From contig NZ_CP031417.1 in assembly GCF_003367395.1 (NCBI RefSeq), positions 1,984,001-2,048,000 on the forward strand: a DNA stretch of 64,000 nt, given 5' to 3'. The notes under the pieces are model-generated. The model was given only the letters and a program-made list of their open reading frames with translations, made no database searches and was not told where the DNA came from. The DNA is from Pseudolabrys taiwanensis. GTDB taxonomy: Bacteria > Pseudomonadota > Alphaproteobacteria > Rhizobiales > Xanthobacteraceae. Within the stretch, counting starts at the first letter, position 1, and the number at the start of each line of letters is the position of its first letter. The position numbers and the translations under genes were made by a program. Below are positions 43,626 to 54,180 of the stretch, piece by piece.

Positions 43626-44465
43626 TCACTCCGGGAAGGTCACGAGCCGCGTCAGCCGCGCCAGCATCAGGTCGAGCAGCATGCCGACCACGCCGATCGT
43701 CACGATCGCCACTATCACACTACTAATAGAAAGATTATTCCATTCGTTCCAAACGTAGTAGCCAATGCCCGTTCCACCGACCAACATCTCGGCGGCGACG
43801 ATCACCAGCCAGGCGATGCCGATGGAGATGCGCATGCCGGTGAGGATGGTCGGCGCGGCCGCGGGCAGGATCACCGTGAAGGCCTGGCGGAACGTACCGA
43901 CTTCGAGCGTCTTGGCGACGTTGAGCCACTCCTTGCGCACATTGGCGACGCCGAAAGCCGTGTTGATCAAGGTCGGCCACAACGAGCAGATGAAGATGAC
44001 GAAGATCGCCGACAGGCTCGAATCCTTGATGGTGTAGAGCGCGAGCGGCATCCACGCGAGTGGCGAGATCGGCTTCAATATCTGGATGAACGGATCGAGC
44101 GCGCGGCTCATCAGCGGCGACATGCCGATCATGAAGCCGACGGGAATGGCAAACAGCACCGCCAGCAGATAGCCGGCGAGAACGCGTGCGATGGAATAGC
44201 CAAGCTGGATGCCAAGCCCCTTGTCGTTCGGCCCCTTGTCGTAGAAGGGGTTCTTCAGCTGCTCCCAGAGCTTCGCTCCGACGTCGAACGGACCCGGCAT
44301 GGCCGATTTGCCCTGCGTCGCGGTCGCCCCCATCAGCTTGGCGTATTCCGGATCCATGTTGGCCGCCGGACCGCTGCCGCTGACCGCAACCTGCCAGACG
44401 AGAATGAAGGCAACGAACAGCGCAATCGAGACGATCGCCGCGCGAAGGGAAAGCGAGAGGGTCAT
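43626..44465 (-). CDS. cynB: Cyanate/nitrate-type ABC transporter permease
   Basis: Inner-membrane permease of 279 residues, NrtB/CynB group. A first helix near residues 8-30 precedes a periplasmic loop (GPAANMDPEYAKLMG...), then five or six helices and the coupling loop EWLNVAKTLEVGTFRQAFTVILPAAAP. ATG at 44465 is separated from the receptor gene by 172 bases of repeat-rich sequence, unusual inside an operon. Serves both half-channels as a homodimer. Confidence 0.92.
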   Translation of the reverse strand: MTLSLSLRAAIVSIALFVAFILVWQVAVSGSGPAANMDPEYAKLMGATATQGKSAMPGPFDVGAKLWEQLKNPFYDKGPNDKGLGIQLGYSIARVLAGYLLAVLFAIPVGFMIGMSPLMSRALDPFIQILKPISPLAWMPLALYTIKDSSLSAIFVIFICSLWPTLINTAFGVANVRKEWLNVAKTLEVGTFRQAFTVILPAAAPTILTGMRISIGIAWLVIVAAEMLVGGTGIGYYVWNEWNNLSISSVIVAIVTIGVVGMLLDLMLARLTRLVTFPE

Positions 44466-44637
44466 TGGCGGTTCTTCTCCCCTCCCCCCGCGGAGCGGAG
44501 CGAAGCGATGGGGAGGGGTCGGGGGTGGCGAGCCGCCTCACCGAAGCCCGCCCACCCCGACGCCTTCGGCGTCGACCCTCCCCGCCGCTCGCAGGTGCTC
44601 GCGGGGGGAGGGAAAGAGACCACAACAGCCTTCTGCA
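44466..44637. repeat. Repeat-rich spacer between cynA and cynB
   Basis: CCCCTCCCCCCGCGGAGCGG and later CGACCCTCCCCGCCGCTCGC can pair with GGGGAGGGGTCG and GCGGGGGGAGGG to give large hairpins. It has the same C/G-rich character as the repeats at 97, 37040 and 42040. Hairpins between receptor and permease genes may raise receptor levels relative to membrane parts. Confidence 0.65.
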
Positions 44638-46017
44638 TCACGCCGCCTTCTTGATCTTGAACGACGCGAGATACTCCTCGGGCTTGGCCGGGTCGAAGGT
44701 CTTGCCCATGACGACGAAAGTCTTCGACGTCGCGGTCGGCGGCGTCAGGCCCATCTCCTTCATCTGCTTCTGCATATCGGTCGCCAGGAACACCTGCTCG
44801 GCCACGCCCTTGTAGTCGACATCGCCCTTGACCTGGCCCCAGCGCTTCATCTGCGTCAGCATCCACACTGCGAAGGACTGCCACGGGAACGGATCGAAAT
44901 CGACGCGCTTGGGGTCCTTCTTGATGCCGCCGAGCCCGTCGGCGTAGGTCCCGGTCAGCACCTGCTCAAGCACAGTCACCGGCGCGTTGATGTAGTTGGC
45001 CGGTGCGATCGCTTCCGCGATCTGCTTGCGGTTCTCCGCCTTGGAGCTGTAGGCGGTGGCGTCGACGATAGCGCGCGAGAGCGCCGCGAAGGTGTTCGGT
45101 GCCGTGGCGATGAACTCCTTCGAGGCCGCGAAGGCGCAGCAGGGATGCCCGTCCCAGATCTCCTTCGACAGGATGTGCAGGTAGCCGACGCCGTCATAGA
45201 TCGCGCGCTGGCAGATGTTGTCGGGCGCAAGAAAGCCGTCGATGTTGTCGGCGCGCAGATTCGCGACCATCTCCGGCGGCGGCACCGAGCGCAATTGCAC
45301 GTCGGTATCCGGATCGAGCCCGTGCTCGGCGAGATAATAGCGCAGCAGATAATTGTGCATCGAATAGTCGAACGGAATGGCGAACTTCATGCCTTTCCAT
45401 TCCTTCGGGTCGCGCTTGTCCTTGTGCTTCATCGCCAGGGTGATGCCCTGGCCGTTGATGTTCTCGATCGCCGGCACGACGAAGGGCTGCGGCGTCGAAC
45501 CGAGGCCGAGCGAGATCGCAACTGGCATCGGCGAAAGCATGTGCGCGGCGTCGTATTCCTTGTTCAGCGTCTTGTCGCGGACCACCGCCCAGCCCGCGGT
45601 CTTGACGACGTCGACATTGAGCCCCTGCTTTTCGTAGAAGCCCATTGGCTTGGCCATGATGATCGGCGTCGCGCAGGTGATCGGGATGAAGCCGACCTTC
45701 AGGTCCTTCTTCTCCAGCGGGCCGCCTTGGGCAAAGGCTTCGGTCGCGGTCTTCAGCGGGAAGAACTGCGACAGCGCGGCAAGCGCCGTCGAGGCGCCGA
45801 CCGAGTGCAGGAAGGCGCGCCGAGTCGGCGCATCCGGAATGACGGCCTTGAGGACCGCCGAGGCGACGACGTTCTCGTAACGCTTCTCCTCGCTGGCCAA
45901 GGTCTGCTGGAGCTCGAGCTGCGCCTCGCGCTCGTGCTGGGCCTGATCGGCATGGTGGCCGCAGGTGCAGCCTCCCGTCATGCGCTTCGGATCGAACGGA
46001 TTGTCGAAAATGGACAT
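44638..46017 (-). CDS. cynA: Cyanate/nitrate-type ABC transporter substrate-binding protein
   Basis: Receptor of 459 residues, NrtA/CmpA/CynA group. Before the Tat-like signal ([19 protein letters not shown], about residues 66-84) there is an unusual leader containing GGCTCGHH, a Cys/His-rich motif that could bind metal. The mature part starts [23 protein letters not shown]. Only its position next to cynS makes cyanate the likely ligand; nitrate or bicarbonate cannot be excluded. ATG at 46017. First gene of the cynABDS-like operon, behind a sigma-54 promoter. Confidence 0.9.
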   Translation of the reverse strand: MSIFDNPFDPKRMTGGCTCGHHADQAQHEREAQLELQQTLASEEKRYENVVASAVLKAVIPDAPTRRAFLHSVGASTALAALSQFFPLKTATEAFAQGGPLEKKDLKVGFIPITCATPIIMAKPMGFYEKQGLNVDVVKTAGWAVVRDKTLNKEYDAAHMLSPMPVAISLGLGSTPQPFVVPAIENINGQGITLAMKHKDKRDPKEWKGMKFAIPFDYSMHNYLLRYYLAEHGLDPDTDVQLRSVPPPEMVANLRADNIDGFLAPDNICQRAIYDGVGYLHILSKEIWDGHPCCAFAASKEFIATAPNTFAALSRAIVDATAYSSKAENRKQIAEAIAPANYINAPVTVLEQVLTGTYADGLGGIKKDPKRVDFDPFPWQSFAVWMLTQMKRWGQVKGDVDYKGVAEQVFLATDMQKQMKEMGLTPPTATSKTFVVMGKTFDPAKPEEYLASFKIKKAA

Positions 46018-46070
46018 CGAAGCTCCCCCTCGCGGCCAAATGGCCGTGCTGTTCGCGGCAAAGGGAGTTC

Positions 46071-46086
46071 AGCAACAAGCGTGCCA
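46071..46086 (-). promoter_or_regulatory. Consensus sigma-54 promoter of the cyn operon
   Basis: On the minus strand TGGCACGCTTGTTGCT matches the sigma-54 consensus (TGGCACG-N4-TTGCW) at every defined base, with GG and GC spaced correctly. It ends about 54 bases before the cynA start. The divergent neighbour encodes a sigma-54 activator, which makes regulation by that protein very likely. Confidence 0.85.
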
Positions 46087-46162
46087 GCGCGCCTGCGACC
46101 GATTTGCACCAGGAAGCCCCGCGTTTCGGCATTGATTTTGCTGAAGAGATTGGAAGGGACGC

Positions 46163-46214
46163 TACGAGATTTCATCGTCGACGTAATCTCGTACCGCATC
46201 CTACGAATTCTCGT

Positions 46215-46215
<1 letters not shown>
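46163..46215. promoter_or_regulatory. Inverted repeats upstream of and overlapping the activator start
   Basis: TACGAGATT at 46163-46171 and AATCTCGTA at 46185-46193 form a perfect 9-bp inverted repeat. A further TACGA-ATTC-TCGTA lies at 46202-46215 and ends on the A of the activator ATG. They are about 80-130 bases upstream of the sigma-54 promoter, the usual position of activator-binding sites. The overlap with the start codon suggests self-repression. Confidence 0.6.
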
Positions 46216-48185
<1,970 letters not shown>

Positions 48186-48237
48186 GCTTGGCGAGACGAA
48201 TTTGCGGACGCCGAAGCGAACTCCGGCGCCCGAACCG

Positions 48238-49122
48238 TTATGCTGCGGCGACCGCTGACGGACCCGCGCTGTAAGGCAGCCCCTCCTCGATCGGCAATGA
48301 CGGATCGCGCGACCATTCGTTCCAGGAGCCGAAGTAGAGGCTGACGTTCTTGATGCCCGCCTCCTTGAGCGCCACCAAGGTGTTGGAAGCCCGCGCGCCT
48401 TTGAAGCAATAGAGCACGACCGGCGTATCGGGCGTGACGCCGACGCTGGCGCATTCAGCAAGGATTTCCGGCGCCGACTTGAACATCGGGCCGGCCGAAG
48501 TCGGCTTCATCATGCGGTACCATTCGATCCAAACGGCGCCGGGGATGCGGCCTTTGCGCGGGCAAAAGTCCTTGCCGTAGGGCGAAGACGAGTCGGCGAT
48601 CCATTCGTCGACGTCGCGGGTGTCGAGTTTGACGATGTTGGGATCGGCGACCGCGGCCTTCATGCCGTGCAGATCGACGAGGATCGAAGCCGCCTTGGGA
48701 TCGATATCGAAGCTCGCGGCTGCGGGCGCCGGCACGTCGGTCGTGGTCGGCAGGCCGGCAGCCGTCCAGGCGGCGTAACCGCCGTGCAGGATCGCCACTT
48801 TGGGATAGCCGAGATAGGTGAGTAGCACGTAGCCGCGACACGATTGGCCGAAGCCGGAGTTCATCGACTGCTCGTAGACCACCGCGGTCTCTTTGCCCGA
48901 CAGACCGGCCGCGCCGAAGATGGCGGCGAACTTCTCGCGCATGGCGGCGACGCCATCGGGCGTCGAGGTGGCGAGATAGGTGAAGATGTCGTGGATATTG
49001 ACGGCGCCAGGGAGATGGCCGGCGGCATAAGTCGCCGGATCGCGCGTATCGATCAGGACGATGTCGTCCGAGGGCAGCATGGACGAGAGTTCGGAGGGCG
49101 TAACGAGCACTTTCTCAGTCAT
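48238..49122 (-). CDS. Two-domain rhodanese (thiosulfate/3-mercaptopyruvate sulfurtransferase)
   Basis: Soluble protein of 294 residues. An inactive-like N-terminal rhodanese domain (VLIDTRDPATYAAGHLPGAV) is followed by the catalytic domain with Cys in VVLYCFKGARASN. Transfers sulfane sulfur, classically to cyanide, making thiocyanate. Converges with the activator gene 52 bases away. Its presence next to cyanase suggests linked handling of cyanide, thiocyanate and cyanate, which is inference from context. Confidence 0.9.
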   Translation of the reverse strand: MTEKVLVTPSELSSMLPSDDIVLIDTRDPATYAAGHLPGAVNIHDIFTYLATSTPDGVAAMREKFAAIFGAAGLSGKETAVVYEQSMNSGFGQSCRGYVLLTYLGYPKVAILHGGYAAWTAAGLPTTTDVPAPAAASFDIDPKAASILVDLHGMKAAVADPNIVKLDTRDVDEWIADSSSPYGKDFCPRKGRIPGAVWIEWYRMMKPTSAGPMFKSAPEILAECASVGVTPDTPVVLYCFKGARASNTLVALKEAGIKNVSLYFGSWNEWSRDPSLPIEEGLPYSAGPSAVAAA

Positions 49123-49242
49123 GGGTCGCTCCTACTGGATGTTCGACGCTTCCCGGCGTGATCATCTTGGACCGCAGGGGGCCAGCCTGACGTTGGGCCG
49201 CTGTGCTTCTCCTTTCCGTTTCGACGCGTTCAATGCTCCTCG

Positions 49243-50364
49243 TCAGTGCGCCATGTCGGCGAGCATCTTCTTGAGCTGCTTGGTGGCCGGCGTGACGATG
49301 GCGACGAAGTAGGCTTCGCGCAGGCGGCGCTGCGCCGCGCCGGTCGTGACATAGCCGCGCGCGCCGCAATGGAGCATCGCGGCATGCGCCGCCGCGACCG
49401 AGGCTTCACCGGCGGCGAGCCGCGCCTCGATCACAGCGCGCCAATAGCCGGGATCGGTTTCGAACGGCGTGGCGCACAGGGCCGTCACCGCGCTCTCCAT
49501 CGCCGCGAGCTGTTCGGCAATGTGCTCGGGTTGCGCGTCGAGATATTTGTTCACATGGCCGAGCGGGCCCTTCACCTGCTGCATCAGGTTGATGCAATCG
49601 CGGATGAGACCGAAGGCCATGCCGGCCTGCAACAGCACGAAACCGGCGCGGATCTTCTTGATGTAGGCATCGCACGGATCGGCGATGATCGACGAGTCCG
49701 GCACGAAAACGTCGCGCATCTGCACCGCGAAGGTGCGCGTGCCGTCGAGCGCCACGAATCTGGTGTTGTCGGCAAGCGACAGACCTTCGGAGGCGCAGGG
49801 CACGATCGCCATTACATTGCGTTTGCCGCCCTCCTCCACCTCGAACACCGCGCCGAAGTAATGGTCGTCGCCTAGATTGGATACGAACGGCAACAGGCCG
49901 CGCACGATATAGCCGCCTTCGACGCGCTTGCCCTTAAGGCGCAAGCCTTCGATGCCGAAGAAGGATTTCATCGGGTTCGACAGCGCCGTGCCGCCGAGCG
50001 CTTCGCCGGCGGCGACGCGCGGCAGCAGCGTTTCTTTCAGATGTTCGTTGTCGGAGGCGAAGATGTACCAACCGAGCGCGTCCTGACACCAGACGCAGAA
50101 CGAGGTCGACAGACAGTATTCGCCGGCCGCCGCCATTGCGCGCACGGCCGTGTCGATGTCCGGCATGCCGTCAGCCGGCAGATGCGCGGCATAGCCGCCG
50201 AGACGGCCATAGCCGCGCATCACCGCTTCCGGGTAATAACCCTCGGCGTCGATCTTATGCACGAGGGGCGCGAGCTCGCGCGCCGACAAATCCCGCATGG
50301 CGGCGATAACGTCCGCGCCGGCGGACGGCTTGTCTTCGTTGCGAGCAACCGAACTCTCGAGCAT
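49243..50364 (-). CDS. Acyl-CoA dehydrogenase-like flavoprotein
   Basis: Protein of 373 residues with the acyl-CoA dehydrogenase fold: the N-terminal helical domain, beta domain with GGTALSNPMKSFFG, and C-terminal helices with HCGARGYVTTGAAQRRLREAYF. The usual catalytic Glu is not obvious and the flavin-contact region is atypical, so it may belong to the flavin-dependent monooxygenase (DszC/HpaH-like) or dehydrogenase branch. ATG at 50364. Co-directional with OsmC (67 bases upstream) and rhodanese (120 bases downstream). Confidence 0.8.
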   Translation of the reverse strand: MLESSVARNEDKPSAGADVIAAMRDLSARELAPLVHKIDAEGYYPEAVMRGYGRLGGYAAHLPADGMPDIDTAVRAMAAAGEYCLSTSFCVWCQDALGWYIFASDNEHLKETLLPRVAAGEALGGTALSNPMKSFFGIEGLRLKGKRVEGGYIVRGLLPFVSNLGDDHYFGAVFEVEEGGKRNVMAIVPCASEGLSLADNTRFVALDGTRTFAVQMRDVFVPDSSIIADPCDAYIKKIRAGFVLLQAGMAFGLIRDCINLMQQVKGPLGHVNKYLDAQPEHIAEQLAAMESAVTALCATPFETDPGYWRAVIEARLAAGEASVAAAHAAMLHCGARGYVTTGAAQRRLREAYFVAIVTPATKQLKKMLADMAH

Positions 50365-50430
50365 TGCGCACCCCTCATTGCATCCGACGTTGGCGGCGAA
50401 ACGGCGCGAGGTTGCCCCCGCGCCGCTTGA

Positions 50431-50973
50431 TCAAGCCAAGGTCACATCGAGATTGACCGGCCGGGTGAAGGTGTTCGCCACCGGCGACCACTGCTTGGCG
50501 TGCGCGATCAGCGCGTCGAGCTCCTCGCGCGGACGGTCTGCTTCAAAGGTGACCTTGGCGCGCACGTCGGTGAAGCCGACCGGCTTTTCCGAGAGGTCGC
50601 CGGTGCCCCAGACGCCGGTGATGTTGAGATCGCCCTCGAGTTCGATCTCGAGCTTGTAAACGGTGATCCCGCGCGCGACCGCATTGGCATGAATGCCGAC
50701 AGCCAGGCACGAACCAAGTGCCGCGAGCGAGGCCTCGGACGGGTTCGGCGCGGTGTCGTCGCCGAGCAGGCCCGGCGGCTCGTCAACGATATAGGGCGGC
50801 AGCGTGCGCACGAAATTGAGGTGGCGAAAGCGCCCCTCCGCAACAGTCTTGCACTTGAGCGTCTTGATGACCTTCGGGTCGGCCTTGCCCTTGGCGATCA
50901 GTTCGTCGAGGCCCGCCTTATCGATGGGAGCGAGACACCCGGTCAGGGCGGTCTTGGCGACGGCTTGGGTCAT
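50431..50973 (-). CDS. OsmC/Ohr family protein
   Basis: Protein of 180 residues. It has the OsmC core: PSEASLAALGSCLAVGIHANAVARGI includes one redox Cys; a second Cys at about 41 (LKCKTV) may replace the usual partner. Such proteins reduce organic hydroperoxides or handle sulfur compounds. ATG at 50973 is 23 bases from an 18-bp palindrome and divergent from a TetR gene, so it is very likely controlled by it together with the flavoprotein. Confidence 0.88.
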   Translation of the reverse strand: MTQAVAKTALTGCLAPIDKAGLDELIAKGKADPKVIKTLKCKTVAEGRFRHLNFVRTLPPYIVDEPPGLLGDDTAPNPSEASLAALGSCLAVGIHANAVARGITVYKLEIELEGDLNITGVWGTGDLSEKPVGFTDVRAKVTFEADRPREELDALIAHAKQWSPVANTFTRPVNLDVTLA

Positions 50974-50995
50974 TGGTTTCCTCTCTGCGGTTAGG

Positions 50996-51013
50996 ATACA
51001 GAACGTTCTGTAT
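50996..51013. promoter_or_regulatory. Perfect 18-bp palindrome, probable TetR operator
   Basis: ATACAGAACGTTCTGTAT is a perfect palindrome between divergent osmC and tetR genes. Its length and centre-symmetry are typical of TetR operators. It lies 22 bases from the OsmC start and about 190 from the TetR start. The assignment to TetR is inferred from adjacency. Confidence 0.75.
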
Positions 51014-51203
51014 TATGCAGGAGACGTGCCAGCCGGAAAAACCGTGGTGAATCAGACATCGCGCGCGCGCGGGCCGGCGAGAACGGCCCGAACGCTCAAT
51101 TTCTGATCATCGCGCCAAGGCAGGTTGCCCGCAGGGAGTGCAGAGACAGAACGGTCGTTCTACTTTTTATTGCGCTCCGCCGCGACGCGCTTTAACTGGA
51201 GAT

Positions 51204-51821
51204 ATGGACGCCGCCACCGCCAGCCCTGCCCTCGACGCGCCGATCGACACGGCACCAGTCCCGGTGTCATCGCCGCAGGAGCGATTGATCGAGGCGGCAA
51301 CGCGGCTGTTCTGCCGTTACGGCATCAACTCGGTCGGCGTCGATGCCATCGTCGATGCGGCCGGCACGGCGAAGACCACTCTTTATAAGAGCTTCGGCTC
51401 TAAGGACGGCTTGGTGGAGGCCGTGCTCGAACGCGAAGGCCGCGCCTGGCGCGATTGGTTCCTCGCCGAGATCGATGGGCCGGGCGGCACGGCGCGCGAA
51501 CGGCTCGGCCGCATCGCGCCGACGCTCAAGCTCTGGTTCGAACGCGAGAACTTCTACGGCTGCCCCTTCATCAACGCCGTCGGCGAAAGCGACAAGGCCG
51601 ACGATCGCATGCGCAACCTCGCCATTGCGCACAAGAAGGTGGTGCTCGAGCGGCTGTCGACGTTGTGCGGCGAGGCCGGCTTCGCGCAGCCGCCGCAGGT
51701 GGCGCATGCCTTGGGGCTGATCATCGACGGCGCCATCGTCGCGGCGCTTGTCACCCGCGACGCCGGTGTCGCCGATACAGCCGCCATGGCCTGCGACGCG
51801 CTGATCAAGAGCCGCCCGTAG
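51204..51821 (+). CDS. TetR family transcriptional regulator
   Basis: Repressor of 205 residues. The N-terminal HTH reads LIEAATRLFCRYGINSVGVDAIVDAAGTAKTTLYKSFGSKDGLVEAVL. The C-terminal domain contains WFERENFYGCPFINAVGE, a form seen in TetR proteins of redox or electrophile response; the Cys may be reactive. ATG at 51204 is preferred over the in-frame codon at 51138. Divergent from osmC across the palindrome at 50996-51013. Confidence 0.9.
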   Translation: MDAATASPALDAPIDTAPVPVSSPQERLIEAATRLFCRYGINSVGVDAIVDAAGTAKTTLYKSFGSKDGLVEAVLEREGRAWRDWFLAEIDGPGGTARERLGRIAPTLKLWFERENFYGCPFINAVGESDKADDRMRNLAIAHKKVVLERLSTLCGEAGFAQPPQVAHALGLIIDGAIVAALVTRDAGVADTAAMACDALIKSRP

Positions 51822-51837
51822 TCGCGCGACCGCGCCC

Positions 51838-51851
51838 TTGCGGCAGATCAA
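51838..51851. promoter_or_regulatory. Weak FixK-like box upstream of prs
   Basis: TTGC-GGCAGA-TCAA fits the relaxed TTG(A/C)-N6-(T/G)CAA pattern of FixK2 but only half of it is the strong FNR half-site. It is about 155 bases upstream of the PRPP synthetase gene. Alone it would not be convincing; it is reported because three exact boxes follow further right. Confidence 0.25.
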
Positions 51852-51889
51852 GCGAACGCGAGTCCCATCATCCTATGGTGGTTCTCCGC

Positions 51890-51973
51890 TCATTCCCGCG
51901 AAAGCGGGAACCGAGTAGGCTCTAACAAACTCGCACCGCCGCGCTGGGTCCCCGCTTTCGCGGCGACGAACGG
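51890..51973. repeat. REP-like double hairpin repeat, copy 3
   Basis: TTCCCGCGAAAGCGGGAA and a second hairpin TCCCCGCTTTCGCGGCGA with one mismatch flank a central stretch. Same organisation as copies at 30517 and 42680. Lies between tetR and prs. Confidence 0.7.
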
Positions 51974-52005
51974 AAATCGGTTGGCCTTCCGTCAGGACCG
52001 CGCCC

Positions 52006-52992
52006 ATGGCAACGCACCCTCTCCGCCTGTTCGCGCTCGACGCCAGCGCCGCGCTCGGCCGGGCGATCGCTGAAGCCTTGGGCGCACCGCTCGCGAACCA
52101 TGAAGAGCGTGACTTCGAGGACGGCGAGCATAAGGCGCGCCCGCTCGACGCGGTCGACGGCGCCGACGTCTATGTGGTGCAGAGCCTCCACGGCGGGCCG
52201 GCCGAGAGCGTCAACGACAAGCTCTGCAGTCTGTTGTTCTTCATCGGCGCGCTGAAGGACGCCGGCGCGGCCCGCGTCACCGCGGTGACGCCGTATCTCT
52301 GTTACGCGCGCAAAGATCGCCGCACCAAACCGCACGATCCAGTCACGACGCGCTACATCGCCGCGCTGTTCGAAGCCGTCGGCACCGATTGCGTCGTGAC
52401 GCTGGAGGTGCATAACCCCGCGGCGTTCGAAAACGCCTTCCGCTGTCGTACGGTCGCGCTGACCGGCACACCGTTGTTCGTCGATTACCTCAAGAACGCG
52501 TTGGCCGCCGGACCGCTGTCGGTGATCTCGCCCGATGCCGGCGGCATGAAGCGCGCCGAAATGCTGCGCGAGACGCTGGAAGCCGCGCTCGGGCGTCCCG
52601 TCGGCAAGGGCCTCGCCGAGAAACACCGCAGCGCCGGTGTCGTCTCCGGCGACCTGTTCGTCGGCGATGTCGCCGGCACCACGGCGCTGATCGTCGACGA
52701 TCTCATCAGCACCGGCGGCACGCTGCTGCGCGCCGCGCGCTCGGCGCGCGCCGCCGGGGCCAAACGTGTGCTGGCGCTCGTCTCGCACGGGTTGTTCATG
52801 AAAGGCGCGGCCGATGTTCTTGCCGATGCCGCCATCGACCAGATCATCGTCACGGACACGGCGGCACCATTCCGGCTCGATCATCCCGACGCGAACAAGA
52901 AACTCGTCGTTCTTCCGTCCGCGCCACTGCTCGCCGAAACCATCCGCCGTCTCAACGAGGCCCGCGACCTCACCGACTTGATGGCGTTTTAA
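52006..52992 (+). CDS. Ribose-phosphate pyrophosphokinase paralogue (PRPP synthetase)
   Basis: Enzyme of 328 residues that makes PRPP from ribose 5-phosphate and ATP. Family features are FEDGEHKARP, PYLCYARKDRRTKPHDPVTTRY (ATP loop), SPDAGGMKRAE, and the PRPP-binding loop ALIVDDLISTGGT. It is more divergent than housekeeping Prs, so a specialised second copy is likely. ATG at 52006. It converges with the kinase-like gene, overlapping it by 23 bases, and lies near a nicotinamidase gene, a route that also consumes PRPP. Confidence 0.9.
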   Translation: MATHPLRLFALDASAALGRAIAEALGAPLANHEERDFEDGEHKARPLDAVDGADVYVVQSLHGGPAESVNDKLCSLLFFIGALKDAGAARVTAVTPYLCYARKDRRTKPHDPVTTRYIAALFEAVGTDCVVTLEVHNPAAFENAFRCRTVALTGTPLFVDYLKNALAAGPLSVISPDAGGMKRAEMLRETLEAALGRPVGKGLAEKHRSAGVVSGDLFVGDVAGTTALIVDDLISTGGTLLRAARSARAAGAKRVLALVSHGLFMKGAADVLADAAIDQIIVTDTAAPFRLDHPDANKKLVVLPSAPLLAETIRRLNEARDLTDLMAF

Positions 52993-54043
52993 GGAACGCC
53001 TCCAACTTCCGCGCACTCCTCGCCGCCAGGGCCAGATACTCGCGCGCTACGCGCGGCCATTTCTCCGGCGTGCGCGGATGGGGCTCGTACAGATGGGCGA
53101 TCGCGAGCCGCGCCCGCAACGTCGCGCGGTAACAGTGATAGAACGTGAACAGCAGGTCCGTTGGACCGTCGCGCAGCTCGCGCATCAAGCGGCGGCGCAA
53201 TAACTCTCCAGCCCAGGCCGCGCCGAGCCGCTCGCATTCGAGGCTCAGGAACGCGACCTCGTCGAACGGATCGACCACGCGCAGCCGCGCGTTGAATTCG
53301 AGGCAATCGATGATGCGTACGTCGTCGTCGAGACAAATGTGCTCCGGCCGCAGATCGCCGTGGCCGTCGACGACGCGGCGATGCCGGAAGCGGGCATCGA
53401 TCAAACCGCTGCACTGGCGCAGAAACCGGCGCTGCGCATGATCGATACGCCAAACAAGCCCAGAAGGCAGAGAGAAACGGCCGTCAAGCAGGACACGACG
53501 ATTGTAGTCGAGGCTGCGCAGCAGCTCAGCCCGATAAACGGTCGGCGCAATCAGCGTCGGCTCAGCCATGCGATAAAAGCGCGCCAGCGCATCGACCAGC
53601 CGCGCGACCTGCGCCGCCGTCAGCCGGCCGTCGGCGATGAGCCGGTCGAGCATGAAGCGCTCGTCGAGCCGCTCCATGCACACCAGCCAGTCGACGACGG
53701 TCCCCTCGCCGCCGAGCGACAAACGGCCGTGCGACTGCACCAGCGGCACGACATCGCGATAGACCTGCGGCGCCAGACGGCGATTGAGCGCCAATTCCGC
53801 TCGGCAAGCCCGCTCGCGCCGCGCCAAGGTCGAGAAATCGAGATAAGGGAACCGCACCGGCTTCTTGAGCTTGTACACGCGGTCCCCGGCGAGAAAGACC
53901 CAGGACATATGCGTTTCGCGACATGCGACCGCGGCGGGAACCGGCCGGTACGTCTCCGGGCGGCTCAGAAACGAGACCTTGGCGTCCAGGGTCGGCGCGT
54001 CGCCGGCCGCCTGATGTCCGTGCACCCGCTGCTCCGCCGCCAT
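52970..54043 (-). CDS. Aminoglycoside phosphotransferase-like kinase
   Basis: Protein of 357 residues with a protein-kinase-like fold. The Lys-containing N-lobe reads YKLKKPVRFPYLDFS; the catalytic loop is GHGDLRPEHICLDDD and the metal-binding Asp is in IIDCLEF. The family often forms the N-terminal half of larger proteins with a P-loop domain, which is absent here. The substrate is unknown; resistance should not be assumed. ATG at 54043. Divergent from a small hypothetical gene across a FixK-like box. Confidence 0.8.
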   Translation of the reverse strand: MAAEQRVHGHQAAGDAPTLDAKVSFLSRPETYRPVPAAVACRETHMSWVFLAGDRVYKLKKPVRFPYLDFSTLARRERACRAELALNRRLAPQVYRDVVPLVQSHGRLSLGGEGTVVDWLVCMERLDERFMLDRLIADGRLTAAQVARLVDALARFYRMAEPTLIAPTVYRAELLRSLDYNRRVLLDGRFSLPSGLVWRIDHAQRRFLRQCSGLIDARFRHRRVVDGHGDLRPEHICLDDDVRIIDCLEFNARLRVVDPFDEVAFLSLECERLGAAWAGELLRRRLMRELRDGPTDLLFTFYHCYRATLRARLAIAHLYEPHPRTPEKWPRVAREYLALAARSARKLEAFLKTPSSR

Positions 54044-54090
54044 GTGCTATTATGAGCCTGCCGGTTTTAACGGATCAGCCCTGCCCGCGC

Positions 54091-54104
54091 TTGATACGGG
54101 TCAA
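54091..54104. promoter_or_regulatory. FixK/FNR-like box in divergent promoter
   Basis: TTGATACGGGTCAA fits TTGA-N6-TCAA exactly, differing from strict FNR consensus (TTGAT-N4-ATCAA) by one base. Lies 48 bases upstream of the kinase-like gene and 77 upstream of the small hypothetical gene, suitable for control of either. Confidence 0.6.
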
Positions 54105-54180
54105 ACCGTCACGCTCTCCCGCCGGCATAGTCTTTGTTTCTTGAATGCGGTTGTCGGCAGAACCAGAGGGAGGTGTTGAA

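Noticed and set aside
52970..54043. An aminoglycoside resistance gene
   Set aside because: The fold is shared by many kinases; the gene has chromosomal composition and a metabolic neighbourhood, so resistance is not supported.
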